A stretch of DNA of 64,000 nt, taken from NCBI GenBank assembly GCA_021371935.1, contig JAJFVF010000013.1, positions 186,001-250,000 of the forward strand, in the 5' to 3' direction. Below are positions 34,143 to 42,176 of the stretch, in pieces. The stretch is from a bacterium (lineage in GTDB: Bacteria > Armatimonadota > UBA5829). A program made the position numbers and the translations under genes. Each line of letters starts with the position of its first letter. Positions within the stretch are counted from its first letter, which is position 1. Below the pieces are notes generated by a model, which was given only the letters and a program-made list of their open reading frames with translations, did no database searches and was not told the origin of the DNA.

Positions 34143-36779
34143 CTACATTCCAACCTTGAAAACCGCTATCTTTTTCAGACCAACTTCGGAGGATATTACC
34201 CCACTATTTAGGTCTGCTGCGCCTATGGAGTTCTCGGGTAAGTCTGTTTTCTCAGCTTTATGGGCACATTCAACACCCAAATTCACGCTCATTTTCTCTG
34301 TCGATGTGTTGTAACCTCTGATTATCAGAGAATCGTCCGACTCAGCTTTCTTTATCGCGCTCAGCACAAACCTGTCATCGCTGTTGTCGACAAAACTCTT
34401 CTCCATCGGCAGATCACCATTATGTACGCCGGTCTGGCCGATAATTAGCGGAGTATTGAACTCGTGTGCCTGTATCCAGCTCTTTGCCTCTTGCCAGTCG
34501 CCCGCATGCGGATAGATAGCATATTCAAATGTATGCTCGCCGACCATCTGGCCATCTGTTTGCAGTTCGGCTCCCCCTACTCCACTGCCGACTGCTCTGA
34601 GCAGTGTGAGCGCCATGGTCCTGGCCTCATCATCCTTGACCTCATACTCCGGCAGCCCTTTGTTGATGAGTGTGAACCCTACTCCTGCGCCGCTTATGTC
34701 CACAAACGACTTCTGCGGGTGTGTCGTCGGCAGAGGTTCTTTCCAATCCGTGCAGACCGGTACACTGATGTTTCTTTCGACCACATCGAACGCCTGCTCC
34801 GCATGTGATACTGTTGCAGGAATGCCCGTTGGGAAGAGGACACGCAGTCTATGGTCTTTTGCCTTGTTATCGAATATGGTCTTCATGTCGACTCTCTTGG
34901 AGCCTGCAGCAAGCGTTACGAACGTCCGCAGTTTGCATGTGACATCCTCGTCAGACCTGCCTTCACGGGTGGAATCGATACATGTGGGAAGTTCCAGGTC
35001 TGTCTCTATCTCAAAGACAACCCGCACTGCATTGTTTTCGGCTATCGATACTCTACACTTTGCGCCAAGGCTGGTTATGACCTTGTCATTCTTGGGCTTT
35101 ACATAATTGTATCCGTCTCCTACATCGGCACCATCCTCAAAGATGAGGCAGGTGGTGTATGCCGCATCCGTCTGCTTGTCGAGCATATACAGCGTGCCGT
35201 CGCTCGATACAGTCACTGACAGATATTCATTTTCAGCCGTATCGGGACCCAGGAGCATGGTCGCAGCCTGCCTGTTGGGCGTATCCGTCACCTCAATCTT
35301 ATAAGCCTTATAGCCGACCGAGGGCACATCATTCACGACAAATGCCACTTTACACTTGCGTAGAGAAGGTCCGTCGGGTATGTCGTGACGTGTCTGTTCG
35401 ATCAACCATGGCGTCGAAGTCTTCAGGAGCGCGCTCGGAGTCTCTTTGCCGTCCGAGTCCGTAATCTTCAGGCCGCCCAAAAACCATTCTGTCGGGATAT
35501 AGACATCCGCCTCCACGACTTCACTGCGTTTGTGCCCGAGTGTGTTGAACACAACCGCCACAAACGTGCGGTCGGAGTTACCGGCAGTCGAGCCGATCTT
35601 GTCAGTTATATAGCTCATTGACTTCTTGACCAGCGGCTCGCCGATCTGCGTCGCCTGCTCATAGCGGTGCACCATTTCTTTGTGAACCTGGTCTATACTG
35701 CAGCCGCAGATAGAGTCATGCGGACTGTTCTGAAGCAGATATTTCCACGCAAGGTCTATGTAGCTCTTAGGATACTCCGCACCCAGGGTCCACGCCCATG
35801 AGCACAACGGCTCCACATACTTCTCCAAGAGCGCTTCGCATGCATGATTGGCTTGCTTCAAGTGCACACGACTGGACATCACGTGCGTCAGTACGCTCTG
35901 CAGCCTCCATTTCCGGTTGGACCACCTGAGCTCGCCCGCATATGTTTTCAGCTCGGGCTTCTGACTCTTAACTGCCTCGACAAACGCAGGCAGAGTGCTG
36001 TGAACAAGTTCGAGGTCATCCATCTTATAATTCGCCAGCTTGATGATATCCGGTGTCTTATATTGCGGGAAGATGTGGTCTACTCCGTCCATAAAGAGGA
36101 GTTGATCTGTCGTAGGTCTCTCGTCTATGCAGTCCTGAAGCAGAGCCTTGAGTTCGCCCAGGGTCTGCTTCTCGTCTATGGGTTTGTCATCATGCTTGAG
36201 AGTCTCGATCAACCGGTATAGGAAATTGCTGTATGAATTATTGTCCGGCAGCTTGACAGCAAGCACCTCTGAGCCGTCAGCACCCTGCCAGTTGAACTCG
36301 GCATCCACCTGGTCTGTGGTTATTCCCCTCAGCAGCACCGCGCTGTCTATTCCGAAACCTCTCAATATCTGCGGAAGCTGTGATATATGCCCGAAGGCGT
36401 CCGGTACATGCCCGACTGCCATGTAATTGCCGTATTCATCGCACAATTGCTTGCCCCGTAGCAGGTTTCGTATCATGCACTCGCCGCTCACCAAGAACTC
36501 GTCCGGCTGGTTATACCATGGTCCGATAAGAATTCTGCCCCGCTCTATCAGTGCTCGCAGCCGCTTCTCATTTTCCGGCCTTATCTCCAGATAGTCTTCC
36601 AGCACTATCGTCTGGCCGTCAAAGACAAAGTATTTATAGTCCGGGTTTGACTCCATCAAATCTATAAGGTAATCGGTCATTTCAACCAGCCGCATTCTAA
36701 ACTGCTGAAAAGTGCGATACCATTCTCTGTCCCAATGGGTATGTGAAACTACATGAGCGGTGTATTTCTTATCGGACAT
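34143..36779 (-). CDS. Alpha-mannosidase, glycoside hydrolase family 38
   Basis: GH38 enzymes hydrolyse alpha-mannosidic bonds with retention and a zinc ion. The 878-residue protein has the zinc-ligand motif HTHWDREW (residues 13-20), GPWYNQPDEFLVSGE, and the nucleophile aspartate D127 in HVPDAFGHISQLPQ. The middle helical domain contains SPHDSICGCSIDQVHKEM, and a large beta-sandwich C-terminus follows. There is no signal peptide, so it acts in the cytoplasm, as with mannosylglycerate- or mannan-oligosaccharide-degrading enzymes. The start follows GGAGATATT. It could work with the GT4/toroid pair elsewhere in the window, but this is speculation. Confidence 0.93.
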   Translation of the reverse strand: MSDKKYTAHVVSHTHWDREWYRTFQQFRMRLVEMTDYLIDLMESNPDYKYFVFDGQTIVLEDYLEIRPENEKRLRALIERGRILIGPWYNQPDEFLVSGECMIRNLLRGKQLCDEYGNYMAVGHVPDAFGHISQLPQILRGFGIDSAVLLRGITTDQVDAEFNWQGADGSEVLAVKLPDNNSYSNFLYRLIETLKHDDKPIDEKQTLGELKALLQDCIDERPTTDQLLFMDGVDHIFPQYKTPDIIKLANYKMDDLELVHSTLPAFVEAVKSQKPELKTYAGELRWSNRKWRLQSVLTHVMSSRVHLKQANHACEALLEKYVEPLCSWAWTLGAEYPKSYIDLAWKYLLQNSPHDSICGCSIDQVHKEMVHRYEQATQIGEPLVKKSMSYITDKIGSTAGNSDRTFVAVVFNTLGHKRSEVVEADVYIPTEWFLGGLKITDSDGKETPSALLKTSTPWLIEQTRHDIPDGPSLRKCKVAFVVNDVPSVGYKAYKIEVTDTPNRQAATMLLGPDTAENEYLSVTVSSDGTLYMLDKQTDAAYTTCLIFEDGADVGDGYNYVKPKNDKVITSLGAKCRVSIAENNAVRVVFEIETDLELPTCIDSTREGRSDEDVTCKLRTFVTLAAGSKRVDMKTIFDNKAKDHRLRVLFPTGIPATVSHAEQAFDVVERNISVPVCTDWKEPLPTTHPQKSFVDISGAGVGFTLINKGLPEYEVKDDEARTMALTLLRAVGSGVGGAELQTDGQMVGEHTFEYAIYPHAGDWQEAKSWIQAHEFNTPLIIGQTGVHNGDLPMEKSFVDNSDDRFVLSAIKKAESDDSLIIRGYNTSTEKMSVNLGVECAHKAEKTDLPENSIGAADLNSGVISSEVGLKKIAVFKVGM

Positions 36780-36788
36780 AATATCTCC

Positions 36789-36825
36789 TGATTTGATATT
36801 TAGTATTTTGTATTGATTATTTGCC
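36789..36825. repeat. AT-rich dispersed repeat, copy 3 (family C)
   Basis: TGATTTGATATTTAGTATTT followed by TGTATTGATTATTTGCC. This is the copy closest to the apparent consensus. It fills most of the 75-base gap between the DUF3866 gene and the mannosidase ribosome-binding site. Confidence 0.7.
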
Positions 36826-36854
36826 TATGTGTGATAGAACGGACGCGATATCCG

Positions 36855-37943
36855 CTATCCGGCAGTCCTGAGCATTTCAGCCGCAAGCGCACCTGCAGCA
36901 GATGCGGACAGGAAGAACTCCTCGTCCTGCTCAAAGCTGCGCCCCATGCTCGACATCTTGATTCCCTTTTCCTGAAGCTCTATTATACCCGGCCTGCCGT
37001 CAAGAATTCTAGTGGTATGGCGATACGATATTGCCGAGTGAGCAATCTGCTCCTGGATCGCAAGCAGCCTCATCTGGTCTATCATGGGCAGGGCAAGTGT
37101 ACATTTGGTGAGCGCAACTTGGCTGAGTGATGTGATCGTGTGGTGACTGAGACCCTGGTGGCGCGGCCTTGGGTCGGCAAAACTTATCCTGGCAACCGCT
37201 ATTGCCGAACCGCCGAGAATATTCACTGCGTTGACGATCTCGCCCTGCTCGATGGACGAATAGCCAAATGTTGTGCCCGTCCCTACATTTCCCGGTCCCG
37301 GACAGACCATTACAGCATCCGCTTTCACAATCTCTTTCGCAGCAATCAGGCCGGTGTATATGTTTACTGCCTCGTAGTCACCACCGAACGCCTGGCCGAT
37401 GGTAATAGTGGCGTCAAGCAGACTCCTTGAGCGCAGTTCGTGCACAGAGCGGCTGAAAGAAAGAGGCAGCGCGGCTGAATCTGTCATTATATACGCCACT
37501 CTTGCTCGATTATGACTCGACCTCTTGATGGCCGCGACAGCAGGGGCAAGCTGGCTGTGGAGCTGGCCTATCACGACAGGCATAGAACCCAGGGTTTGAA
37601 AGCCCTCGATGTCTTTCCGATATGGTGAGTCTTCTTCCTCGACTGAAAGCACTGTATGCTGAACGGGTGTATAACGCGCCTTGACAATATGACCCACACT
37701 ATCGGCATCGCCCGGATCGATCCGGCTGAGGTTGGCCATGACAAAGTGTACGCCGCCGGTGCCCAGCTTCTTGGTCACGGCTGTCGTGTTGAGCAGGACC
37801 TCATCGCCGACTCTGATATCGCCGACAAGGTCGGTATATGCAATCGCTCTGGACTTTTTGCCGTCTATGTCGACGCTGATTTCAAGGGTCTCGCCCCGCA
37901 CACTCTCGATTGCGATGACCCTGCCGCGCGCCCGCGTGAGCAT
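36855..37943 (-). CDS. DUF3866 family protein
   Basis: This 362-residue cytoplasmic protein is recognisable as DUF3866 by its layout. It has an N-terminal barrel (RVIAIESVRGETLEISVDID), IRVGDEVLLNTTAVTKKLGTGG, then VARISFADPRPRHQGLSHHT and an extended Rossmann-like core with MVCPGPGNVGTGTTFGYS. No activity is known for the family. Its ATG lies 4 bases after the stop of the M20 peptidase gene, so the two are an operon. The glycine-rich core suggests nucleotide or phosphate binding, but that is conjecture. Confidence 0.8.
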   Translation of the reverse strand: MLTRARGRVIAIESVRGETLEISVDIDGKKSRAIAYTDLVGDIRVGDEVLLNTTAVTKKLGTGGVHFVMANLSRIDPGDADSVGHIVKARYTPVQHTVLSVEEEDSPYRKDIEGFQTLGSMPVVIGQLHSQLAPAVAAIKRSSHNRARVAYIMTDSAALPLSFSRSVHELRSRSLLDATITIGQAFGGDYEAVNIYTGLIAAKEIVKADAVMVCPGPGNVGTGTTFGYSSIEQGEIVNAVNILGGSAIAVARISFADPRPRHQGLSHHTITSLSQVALTKCTLALPMIDQMRLLAIQEQIAHSAISYRHTTRILDGRPGIIELQEKGIKMSSMGRSFEQDEEFFLSASAAGALAAEMLRTAG

Positions 37944-37947
37944 ATAA

Positions 37948-39069
37948 TCAGCCCTCCGCCGCAGTCTCGATCAGAGCTCTGGCATAATCCGCGGCTATAG
38001 CGAGGTCGCTCATAAGTATCTTTTCAGATGCGCTGTGAGCGCCATCATATCCAGTCCCGAGCACAACGCATGGTATGCCTAAACTGTTATATATGTTCGC
38101 GTCACTGCCGCCGCCGCCGTCCGACATTACAGGCTGTATCCCTATTCGTCTACAGGCCTTTGAAGCCAGCTTGATGATATCATCGTCCTCCGACCAGCGA
38201 TATGCGTTATACTCATGATCTAGCGTGACTATTGCCTTCGCGCCAATGGCTTCGGCCTCGTTCTCGAAGATAGTCTTCATGTGCTCTACCTGGGCTGCCA
38301 GTTTGGTTTCATCGCGACTTCTGGCCTCCGCCTTGACATTGACCAGGTCAGGCACGATATTTCTGGCCTTGCCGCCCTCGATGACACCCACATTGGCCGT
38401 GGTCTCAAAGTCTATGCGCCCGAGCTTCATCTTGGATATTGCGTTGCTTGCGGCGATAATCGCGCTGACCCCATTTTCAGGAGCCATACCGGCATGGGAG
38501 GCCACACCGCGTATCTCGACAAACACATTCTCATGCGACGGAGCGCTGACCGTAATCCCAGCAGCCGGACGATCCATATCGAATATGTAGCCATATTTCG
38601 CCTTGATCTTGGACCGGTCCATCGCCCTGGAACCGCACAGCCCGATCTCCTCCGCCACGTTGAATATCACCTGGACATCACCATGAGCCGTTCCGCTTTC
38701 AATCACGGACTCCAGCGCCTCGATTATAGCGGCTATTCCCGCCTTATCGTCCGCACCGAGGATTGTGGTCCCGTCTGAGCGGATTTCATCACCGTCGATC
38801 ACGATGTTGAGTTTGTCCGTCGGCTCGACTGTGTCTATGTGTCCGCCAAGAAAAATGGCCGTGGCGCCGGGCTTATTACCCTTGAGGCAGGCGATTATAT
38901 TGCCCGCACTGCCGCCGATCTTGCTGCCCGCGTCATCCTCCTCCACATCCAGACCGAGAGACTCGAGCCTGGTCCTTATAAAATCCGCCATCGGACGCTC
39001 GTTCTTTGACGGAGTGTTGATCTTAAGTAGTTCAAGAAAAAGTTGTTTTAGGCGATCGTTGTTGGCCAT
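37948..39069 (-). CDS. M20-family metallopeptidase (PepT-like)
   Basis: This 373-residue protein is a two-zinc aminopeptidase or deacylase. The zinc ligands lie in GGHIDTVEPT, GADDKAGIAAI and NVAEEIGLCGS (catalytic Glu pair). A lid domain with HAGMAPENGVSAIIAASNAI, the DGGGGSDANIYNSLG segment and a terminal HSASEKI histidine follow. The layout matches PepT-like tripeptidases. The start at ATG 39069 has GAAGGAC four bases upstream; the longer frame lacks support. Promoter 39170-39198 lies upstream, and DUF3866 follows in the same operon. Confidence 0.9.
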   Translation of the reverse strand: MANNDRLKQLFLELLKINTPSKNERPMADFIRTRLESLGLDVEEDDAGSKIGGSAGNIIACLKGNKPGATAIFLGGHIDTVEPTDKLNIVIDGDEIRSDGTTILGADDKAGIAAIIEALESVIESGTAHGDVQVIFNVAEEIGLCGSRAMDRSKIKAKYGYIFDMDRPAAGITVSAPSHENVFVEIRGVASHAGMAPENGVSAIIAASNAISKMKLGRIDFETTANVGVIEGGKARNIVPDLVNVKAEARSRDETKLAAQVEHMKTIFENEAEAIGAKAIVTLDHEYNAYRWSEDDDIIKLASKACRRIGIQPVMSDGGGGSDANIYNSLGIPCVVLGTGYDGAHSASEKILMSDLAIAADYARALIETAAEG

Positions 39070-39169
39070 TTGTCCTTCCTTCGGAATTGCTGAGAGTGGA
39101 AAGCGGAGAGTGGAGAGTCCAGACCTGCTGTTCAACAGTCAGCGCATTATCAAGGCACTTTGTTAACCC

Positions 39170-39198
39170 ATTCTAATACAACCGGGCAGACAAGGCAA
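39170..39198 (-). promoter_or_regulatory. Possible promoter of the M20/DUF3866 operon
   Basis: On the minus strand TTGCCT, 17-base spacer, TAGAAT. Four and five of six bases match. It would give a leader of ~90 bases. Confidence 0.5.
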
Positions 39199-39204
39199 CT
39201 TAAT

Positions 39205-39371
39205 GTAACTGCTCACTTTTTATGAGTACAACCTATCGTGACCCGTCATTCCGAGGAGGAACGACGAGAAATCTGAATTGCAGCTACATCTTTACAAATA
39301 AAATTCTGCAATTCGGATTACAAGCTCGGAATGACATGTGCGGTATGTACTCATGATTTCTGAGCAGTTAC
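39205..39371. repeat. Nested 167-bp palindrome with terminal inverted repeats
   Basis: Four arm pairs are nested in order: GTAACTGCTCA (39205) with TGAGCAGTTAC (39361), ATGAGTAC (39222) with GTACTCAT (39347), GTCATTCCGAG (39245) with CTCGGAATGAC (39325), and GAATTGCAG (39275) with CTGCAATTC (39306). It resembles a miniature inverted-repeat element with no coding capacity. It occupies a third of the 498-base gap between the M20 gene and hemA. Confidence 0.8.
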
Positions 39372-39412
39372 AACTTAATATAGAATGGTTTACTCATGCG
39401 GAAAGTTGGCCT

Positions 39413-39452
39413 AGTTTTGGCTCAGCAGGAGCTTCGCCCTCCCACGATGAGA
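39413..39452. repeat. Partial copy of palindromic repeat family A
   Basis: AGTTTTGGCTCAGCAGGAGC followed by TTCGCCCTCCCACGATGAG matches one arm of the elements at 13735 and 62079; the second arm is missing. The remaining gap to hemA (39453-39567) holds short imperfect hairpins (GGGGTTTCCGAACCCC near 39510), nothing more I can name. Confidence 0.65.
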
Positions 39453-39567
39453 TTGACGGAGAATTCCGATAGGTGGCGATCTCCGAATCGCAGCCTCATA
39501 ACCAAACTGGGGTTTCCGAACCCCGGAAGCTTTGCTGGATATGCCGGGTTCACATAATTATCGCCGA

Positions 39568-40836
39568 TCAGCTCTTATCCGGCGGTATGTCAAAAAGTTC
39601 GCGAGCAATCTCCAGTTTCTGGCTGCCGCCGTTTGCCGCGTAGTCTTTCATGCGGATAATGGGGTCATGGGTAAGTTTCGTGACTGTCGATTTGAGAGCG
39701 CGCCTCACGTACTCCCGATCCTCTTCAGACAAATGCGCCAGTTTTGAAGAGCATCGCTCCCACTGCAGTTCATATACTGACTCGAACTTTGCCTGCACCT
39801 GCCTGATGAGCGGCACGGCCTCCAGAGTGCGCAAATACTCCATGAACTCCGCTGTCTGCGCATCGACAATTTCGTTGACCTTGTCTATTTCAGACCTGCG
39901 CTCATCCTCTGATCGCTCGATCAAAAACTGAAGATCGTCTATGTCATATAAGAACACGCCGTCATGATCCGACACTGCAGGGTCTATATCACGAGGCACA
40001 GCTATGTCTATCAAGAAGAGTGGCGCATGGCATCTTGAGGCCATAACGCGCTCGATAAGTTCCTTTGTAATTACCGGCTCGCGTGAGGATGTCGAGCTTA
40101 TCACCACATCCGACTTGCTCAGCGCATCTTCCAGATGATCCAGTTCGACAACCTCTCCTCCCAGTTCCTCTACCAGTTTTTCGACCCTGGGCAGGGTCCG
40201 GCTGCATACAAATACCCTACTGATGCCGTTGGACTTGAGATGGGTGGTCGCCAGTTTGCTCATCTTGCCCGCGCCTATAAGCAGGGCTGTGCGTCCTTCG
40301 AGCGATCCGAAGACGAACCGCGCCAGTTCGACAGCCGCTGCGCCGATCGAAAATGCTCCGCGCGAGATGCCTGTCTGGGTGCGCGCGCGCTTGCCGACGG
40401 CTATTGCCTGTTGAAACAGATTGTTCAGGATCACGCCGGTATAATTTCCGTCGCATGCAGCGCCATAGGCGTCCCTGATCTGCCCAAGTATCTGGGTCTC
40501 ACCGAGAGACATGGAATCCAAGGAGCATGCAACCTCGAAGAGATGCTTTGCCGCGTGATGGCCTGAGTGACGATACAGATATCCGTCAAGCTCAGTTCGG
40601 TCGATTCGTGAGTATGAGGCCATGTAGCTGGTTAGAGCATCCTGATCGCTGCGGGAAGATGTGACGGCGTATATCTCAGTGCGGTTGCAGGTAGAGAGAA
40701 CACAGACCTCCGATACTCCCTTGATCGACTTTAGAGACCGCAGCGCATCGGGCAGAACGTCTTGCCCTATGGCGAGTTTTTCGCGAATTTCCACCGGTGC
40801 TGAATTGTGATTTACGCCGATTGCGACTAGATACAA
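39568..40836 (-). CDS. hemA: Glutamyl-tRNA reductase
   Basis: This is the first committed step of C5-pathway tetrapyrrole synthesis, reducing Glu-tRNA to glutamate-1-semialdehyde with NADPH. The 422-residue protein has the catalytic cysteine in VLSTCNRTEIY (residue 50), the SLGETQILGQ motif, an NADPH-binding GAGKMSKLATTHL, and a C-terminal dimerisation helix. Start is TTG at 40836, inside the 3' end of the siroheme-type gene (10-base overlap), with GGGAGAT upstream, so translation is coupled. It ends a heme/cytochrome block with the ccm genes. Confidence 0.95.
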   Translation of the reverse strand: MYLVAIGVNHNSAPVEIREKLAIGQDVLPDALRSLKSIKGVSEVCVLSTCNRTEIYAVTSSRSDQDALTSYMASYSRIDRTELDGYLYRHSGHHAAKHLFEVACSLDSMSLGETQILGQIRDAYGAACDGNYTGVILNNLFQQAIAVGKRARTQTGISRGAFSIGAAAVELARFVFGSLEGRTALLIGAGKMSKLATTHLKSNGISRVFVCSRTLPRVEKLVEELGGEVVELDHLEDALSKSDVVISSTSSREPVITKELIERVMASRCHAPLFLIDIAVPRDIDPAVSDHDGVFLYDIDDLQFLIERSEDERRSEIDKVNEIVDAQTAEFMEYLRTLEAVPLIRQVQAKFESVYELQWERCSSKLAHLSEEDREYVRRALKSTVTKLTHDPIIRMKDYAANGGSQKLEIARELFDIPPDKS

Positions 40837-41441
40837 CGCTGAGCCATCTCCCTTGCCTGCTCGTCTTTACCGTCCCTGAGCAACTCAAGTATACCACTTG
40901 AGATGAGTCTGTTAAACGCAGCTTCACGTTCAGCCCGGCAGCTATATTGGCTTTTTATCACTTCACGCACCTCACCCAACAGATTCACGAACGGCTCATA
41001 CTCAGGGCCGTATGCCTGTTCCAACTGCTCGCGAATATGTTTGCTCAACGCGGGGCTTTTGCCGGAGGTAGTCACGGATATCAACAAGTCTCCTCTGCGG
41101 CATGTCGCCGGGACTATGAAACTGCACAGTTCAGGGTCGTCCACCACATTTGCCAATATTCCATGCTCTGCCGCATCATGCGAAACTGCTGCGTTGACGG
41201 ATGGATCGTCTGTGGCTGCAAATACAAGAGTGCAGCCATCGATATCTCCCGGCTCATAGGCTCGCCTATGTAATACTACGCCATCCAGACATTCGAGTTC
41301 CGCGCATATCCCGGGCGAGACGACAGTCGCCATCGCGCCCGCCTCCAACAGAGACTGAGCTTTGCGCAGCGCCACCAGTCCGCCGCCCACTATAAGGCAT
41401 TTCTTTCCCGCCAGATCAAGTATTATCGGGTAATATCCCAT
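40827..41441 (-). CDS. Precorrin-2 dehydrogenase / sirohydrochlorin ferrochelatase (siroheme synthase N-terminal type)
   Basis: This 204-residue Met8p/SirC-like protein oxidises precorrin-2 to sirohydrochlorin with NAD+ and may insert iron. Near the start, residues 4-10 read YPIILDL, followed by the dinucleotide-binding CLIVGGGLVALRKA; VFAATDDPSVN, NVVDDPELCSFIVPA and SVTTSGKSPALSKHIREQLE complete the pattern. The ATG at 41441 has GAGGAA six bases upstream; the longer frame adds 15 residues. Being coupled to hemA it probably feeds siroheme or the alternative (siroheme-dependent) heme route. Confidence 0.9.
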   Translation of the reverse strand: MGYYPIILDLAGKKCLIVGGGLVALRKAQSLLEAGAMATVVSPGICAELECLDGVVLHRRAYEPGDIDGCTLVFAATDDPSVNAAVSHDAAEHGILANVVDDPELCSFIVPATCRRGDLLISVTTSGKSPALSKHIREQLEQAYGPEYEPFVNLLGEVREVIKSQYSCRAEREAAFNRLISSGILELLRDGKDEQAREMAQRCI

Positions 41442-41496
41442 GCTTTTCCTCAAGAAGCTGATTAGCTGCTCTTTAGCTTTAGGCACCTATACTGGC

Positions 41497-42138
41497 TCAT
41501 AATATCTTCTGAGCAACTAATTTATTCACAGCATGCCGATGCTTGACGCTGCCAGGATGTTCATCATCAAACTGGTAGCTAGTCTGCAGGTGGATCGTCC
41601 AACCATCGTAGAGTGTGAACAATTCACCTTCGTGAAATAACCCCCGAGTGCATGCGATCATGTCGCTCGGCAGCGGCAGTGTATCGGTAAATACAGTGGC
41701 ATCGTTGTATCCGCCGGGGGCGGTGGCCTCTTTTAGGCGATCTACAAGCGGTGACCAATATTCTCGTTCAACCAAGTGTAAACAGCCTTCAGCGATGATG
41801 AAGTCGAAAAGCGTATTTGGCATGTAGGAGCGCATGTCCAGCACTTCTGTAGTTAACATCACATCGCGCGCTTGCGCGAAGCGCTGGACGGCATCGGTTG
41901 CAGCTTCAGAGATATCTACTGCAGTTACGGCGAAACCTTGTTCCGCAAGGTAGAGCGCGTTGCGTCCATCACCGCAGCCAATATCCAGAATCGTTGCGCC
42001 CGGCTGCAGCTTTGCAGCAACTTCTACAATCTGGGCACTGGGAACCCCGCCACTGAATGTATCGGGCTGAGTAGCTTTGGCATATGCTGCATCCCAGAAA
42101 GGAGCAAATGAAGAATTTGGTGACGTTGTATTTCTCAT
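41497..42138 (-). CDS. Class I SAM-dependent methyltransferase
   Basis: This 213-residue protein has the SAM-binding motif I ILDIGCGDGRNALYLAEQG (residues ~50-68), an acidic residue in VTAVDIS, motif IV FDFIIAEGCLHLV and the following post-motif. It resembles TehB/UbiE-like small-molecule methyltransferases. No domain tells the substrate. It lies 38 bases after ccmF and 55 before the siroheme-type gene, so a role in tetrapyrrole or cytochrome maturation is conceivable but unsupported. The ATG at 42138 is preferred over a 42-residue longer frame overlapping ccmF. Confidence 0.8.
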   Translation of the reverse strand: MRNTTSPNSSFAPFWDAAYAKATQPDTFSGGVPSAQIVEVAAKLQPGATILDIGCGDGRNALYLAEQGFAVTAVDISEAATDAVQRFAQARDVMLTTEVLDMRSYMPNTLFDFIIAEGCLHLVEREYWSPLVDRLKEATAPGGYNDATVFTDTLPLPSDMIACTRGLFHEGELFTLYDGWTIHLQTSYQFDDEHPGSVKHRHAVNKLVAQKIL

Positions 42139-42176
42139 GTTGATATATTTCTCTGGCCTCACGATTATATCCTTGC

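Noticed and set aside
41497-42138. Methyltransferase as a dedicated cytochrome-maturation factor
   Set aside because: Only its position in the ccm-hem run suggests it. No sequence feature links it to heme.
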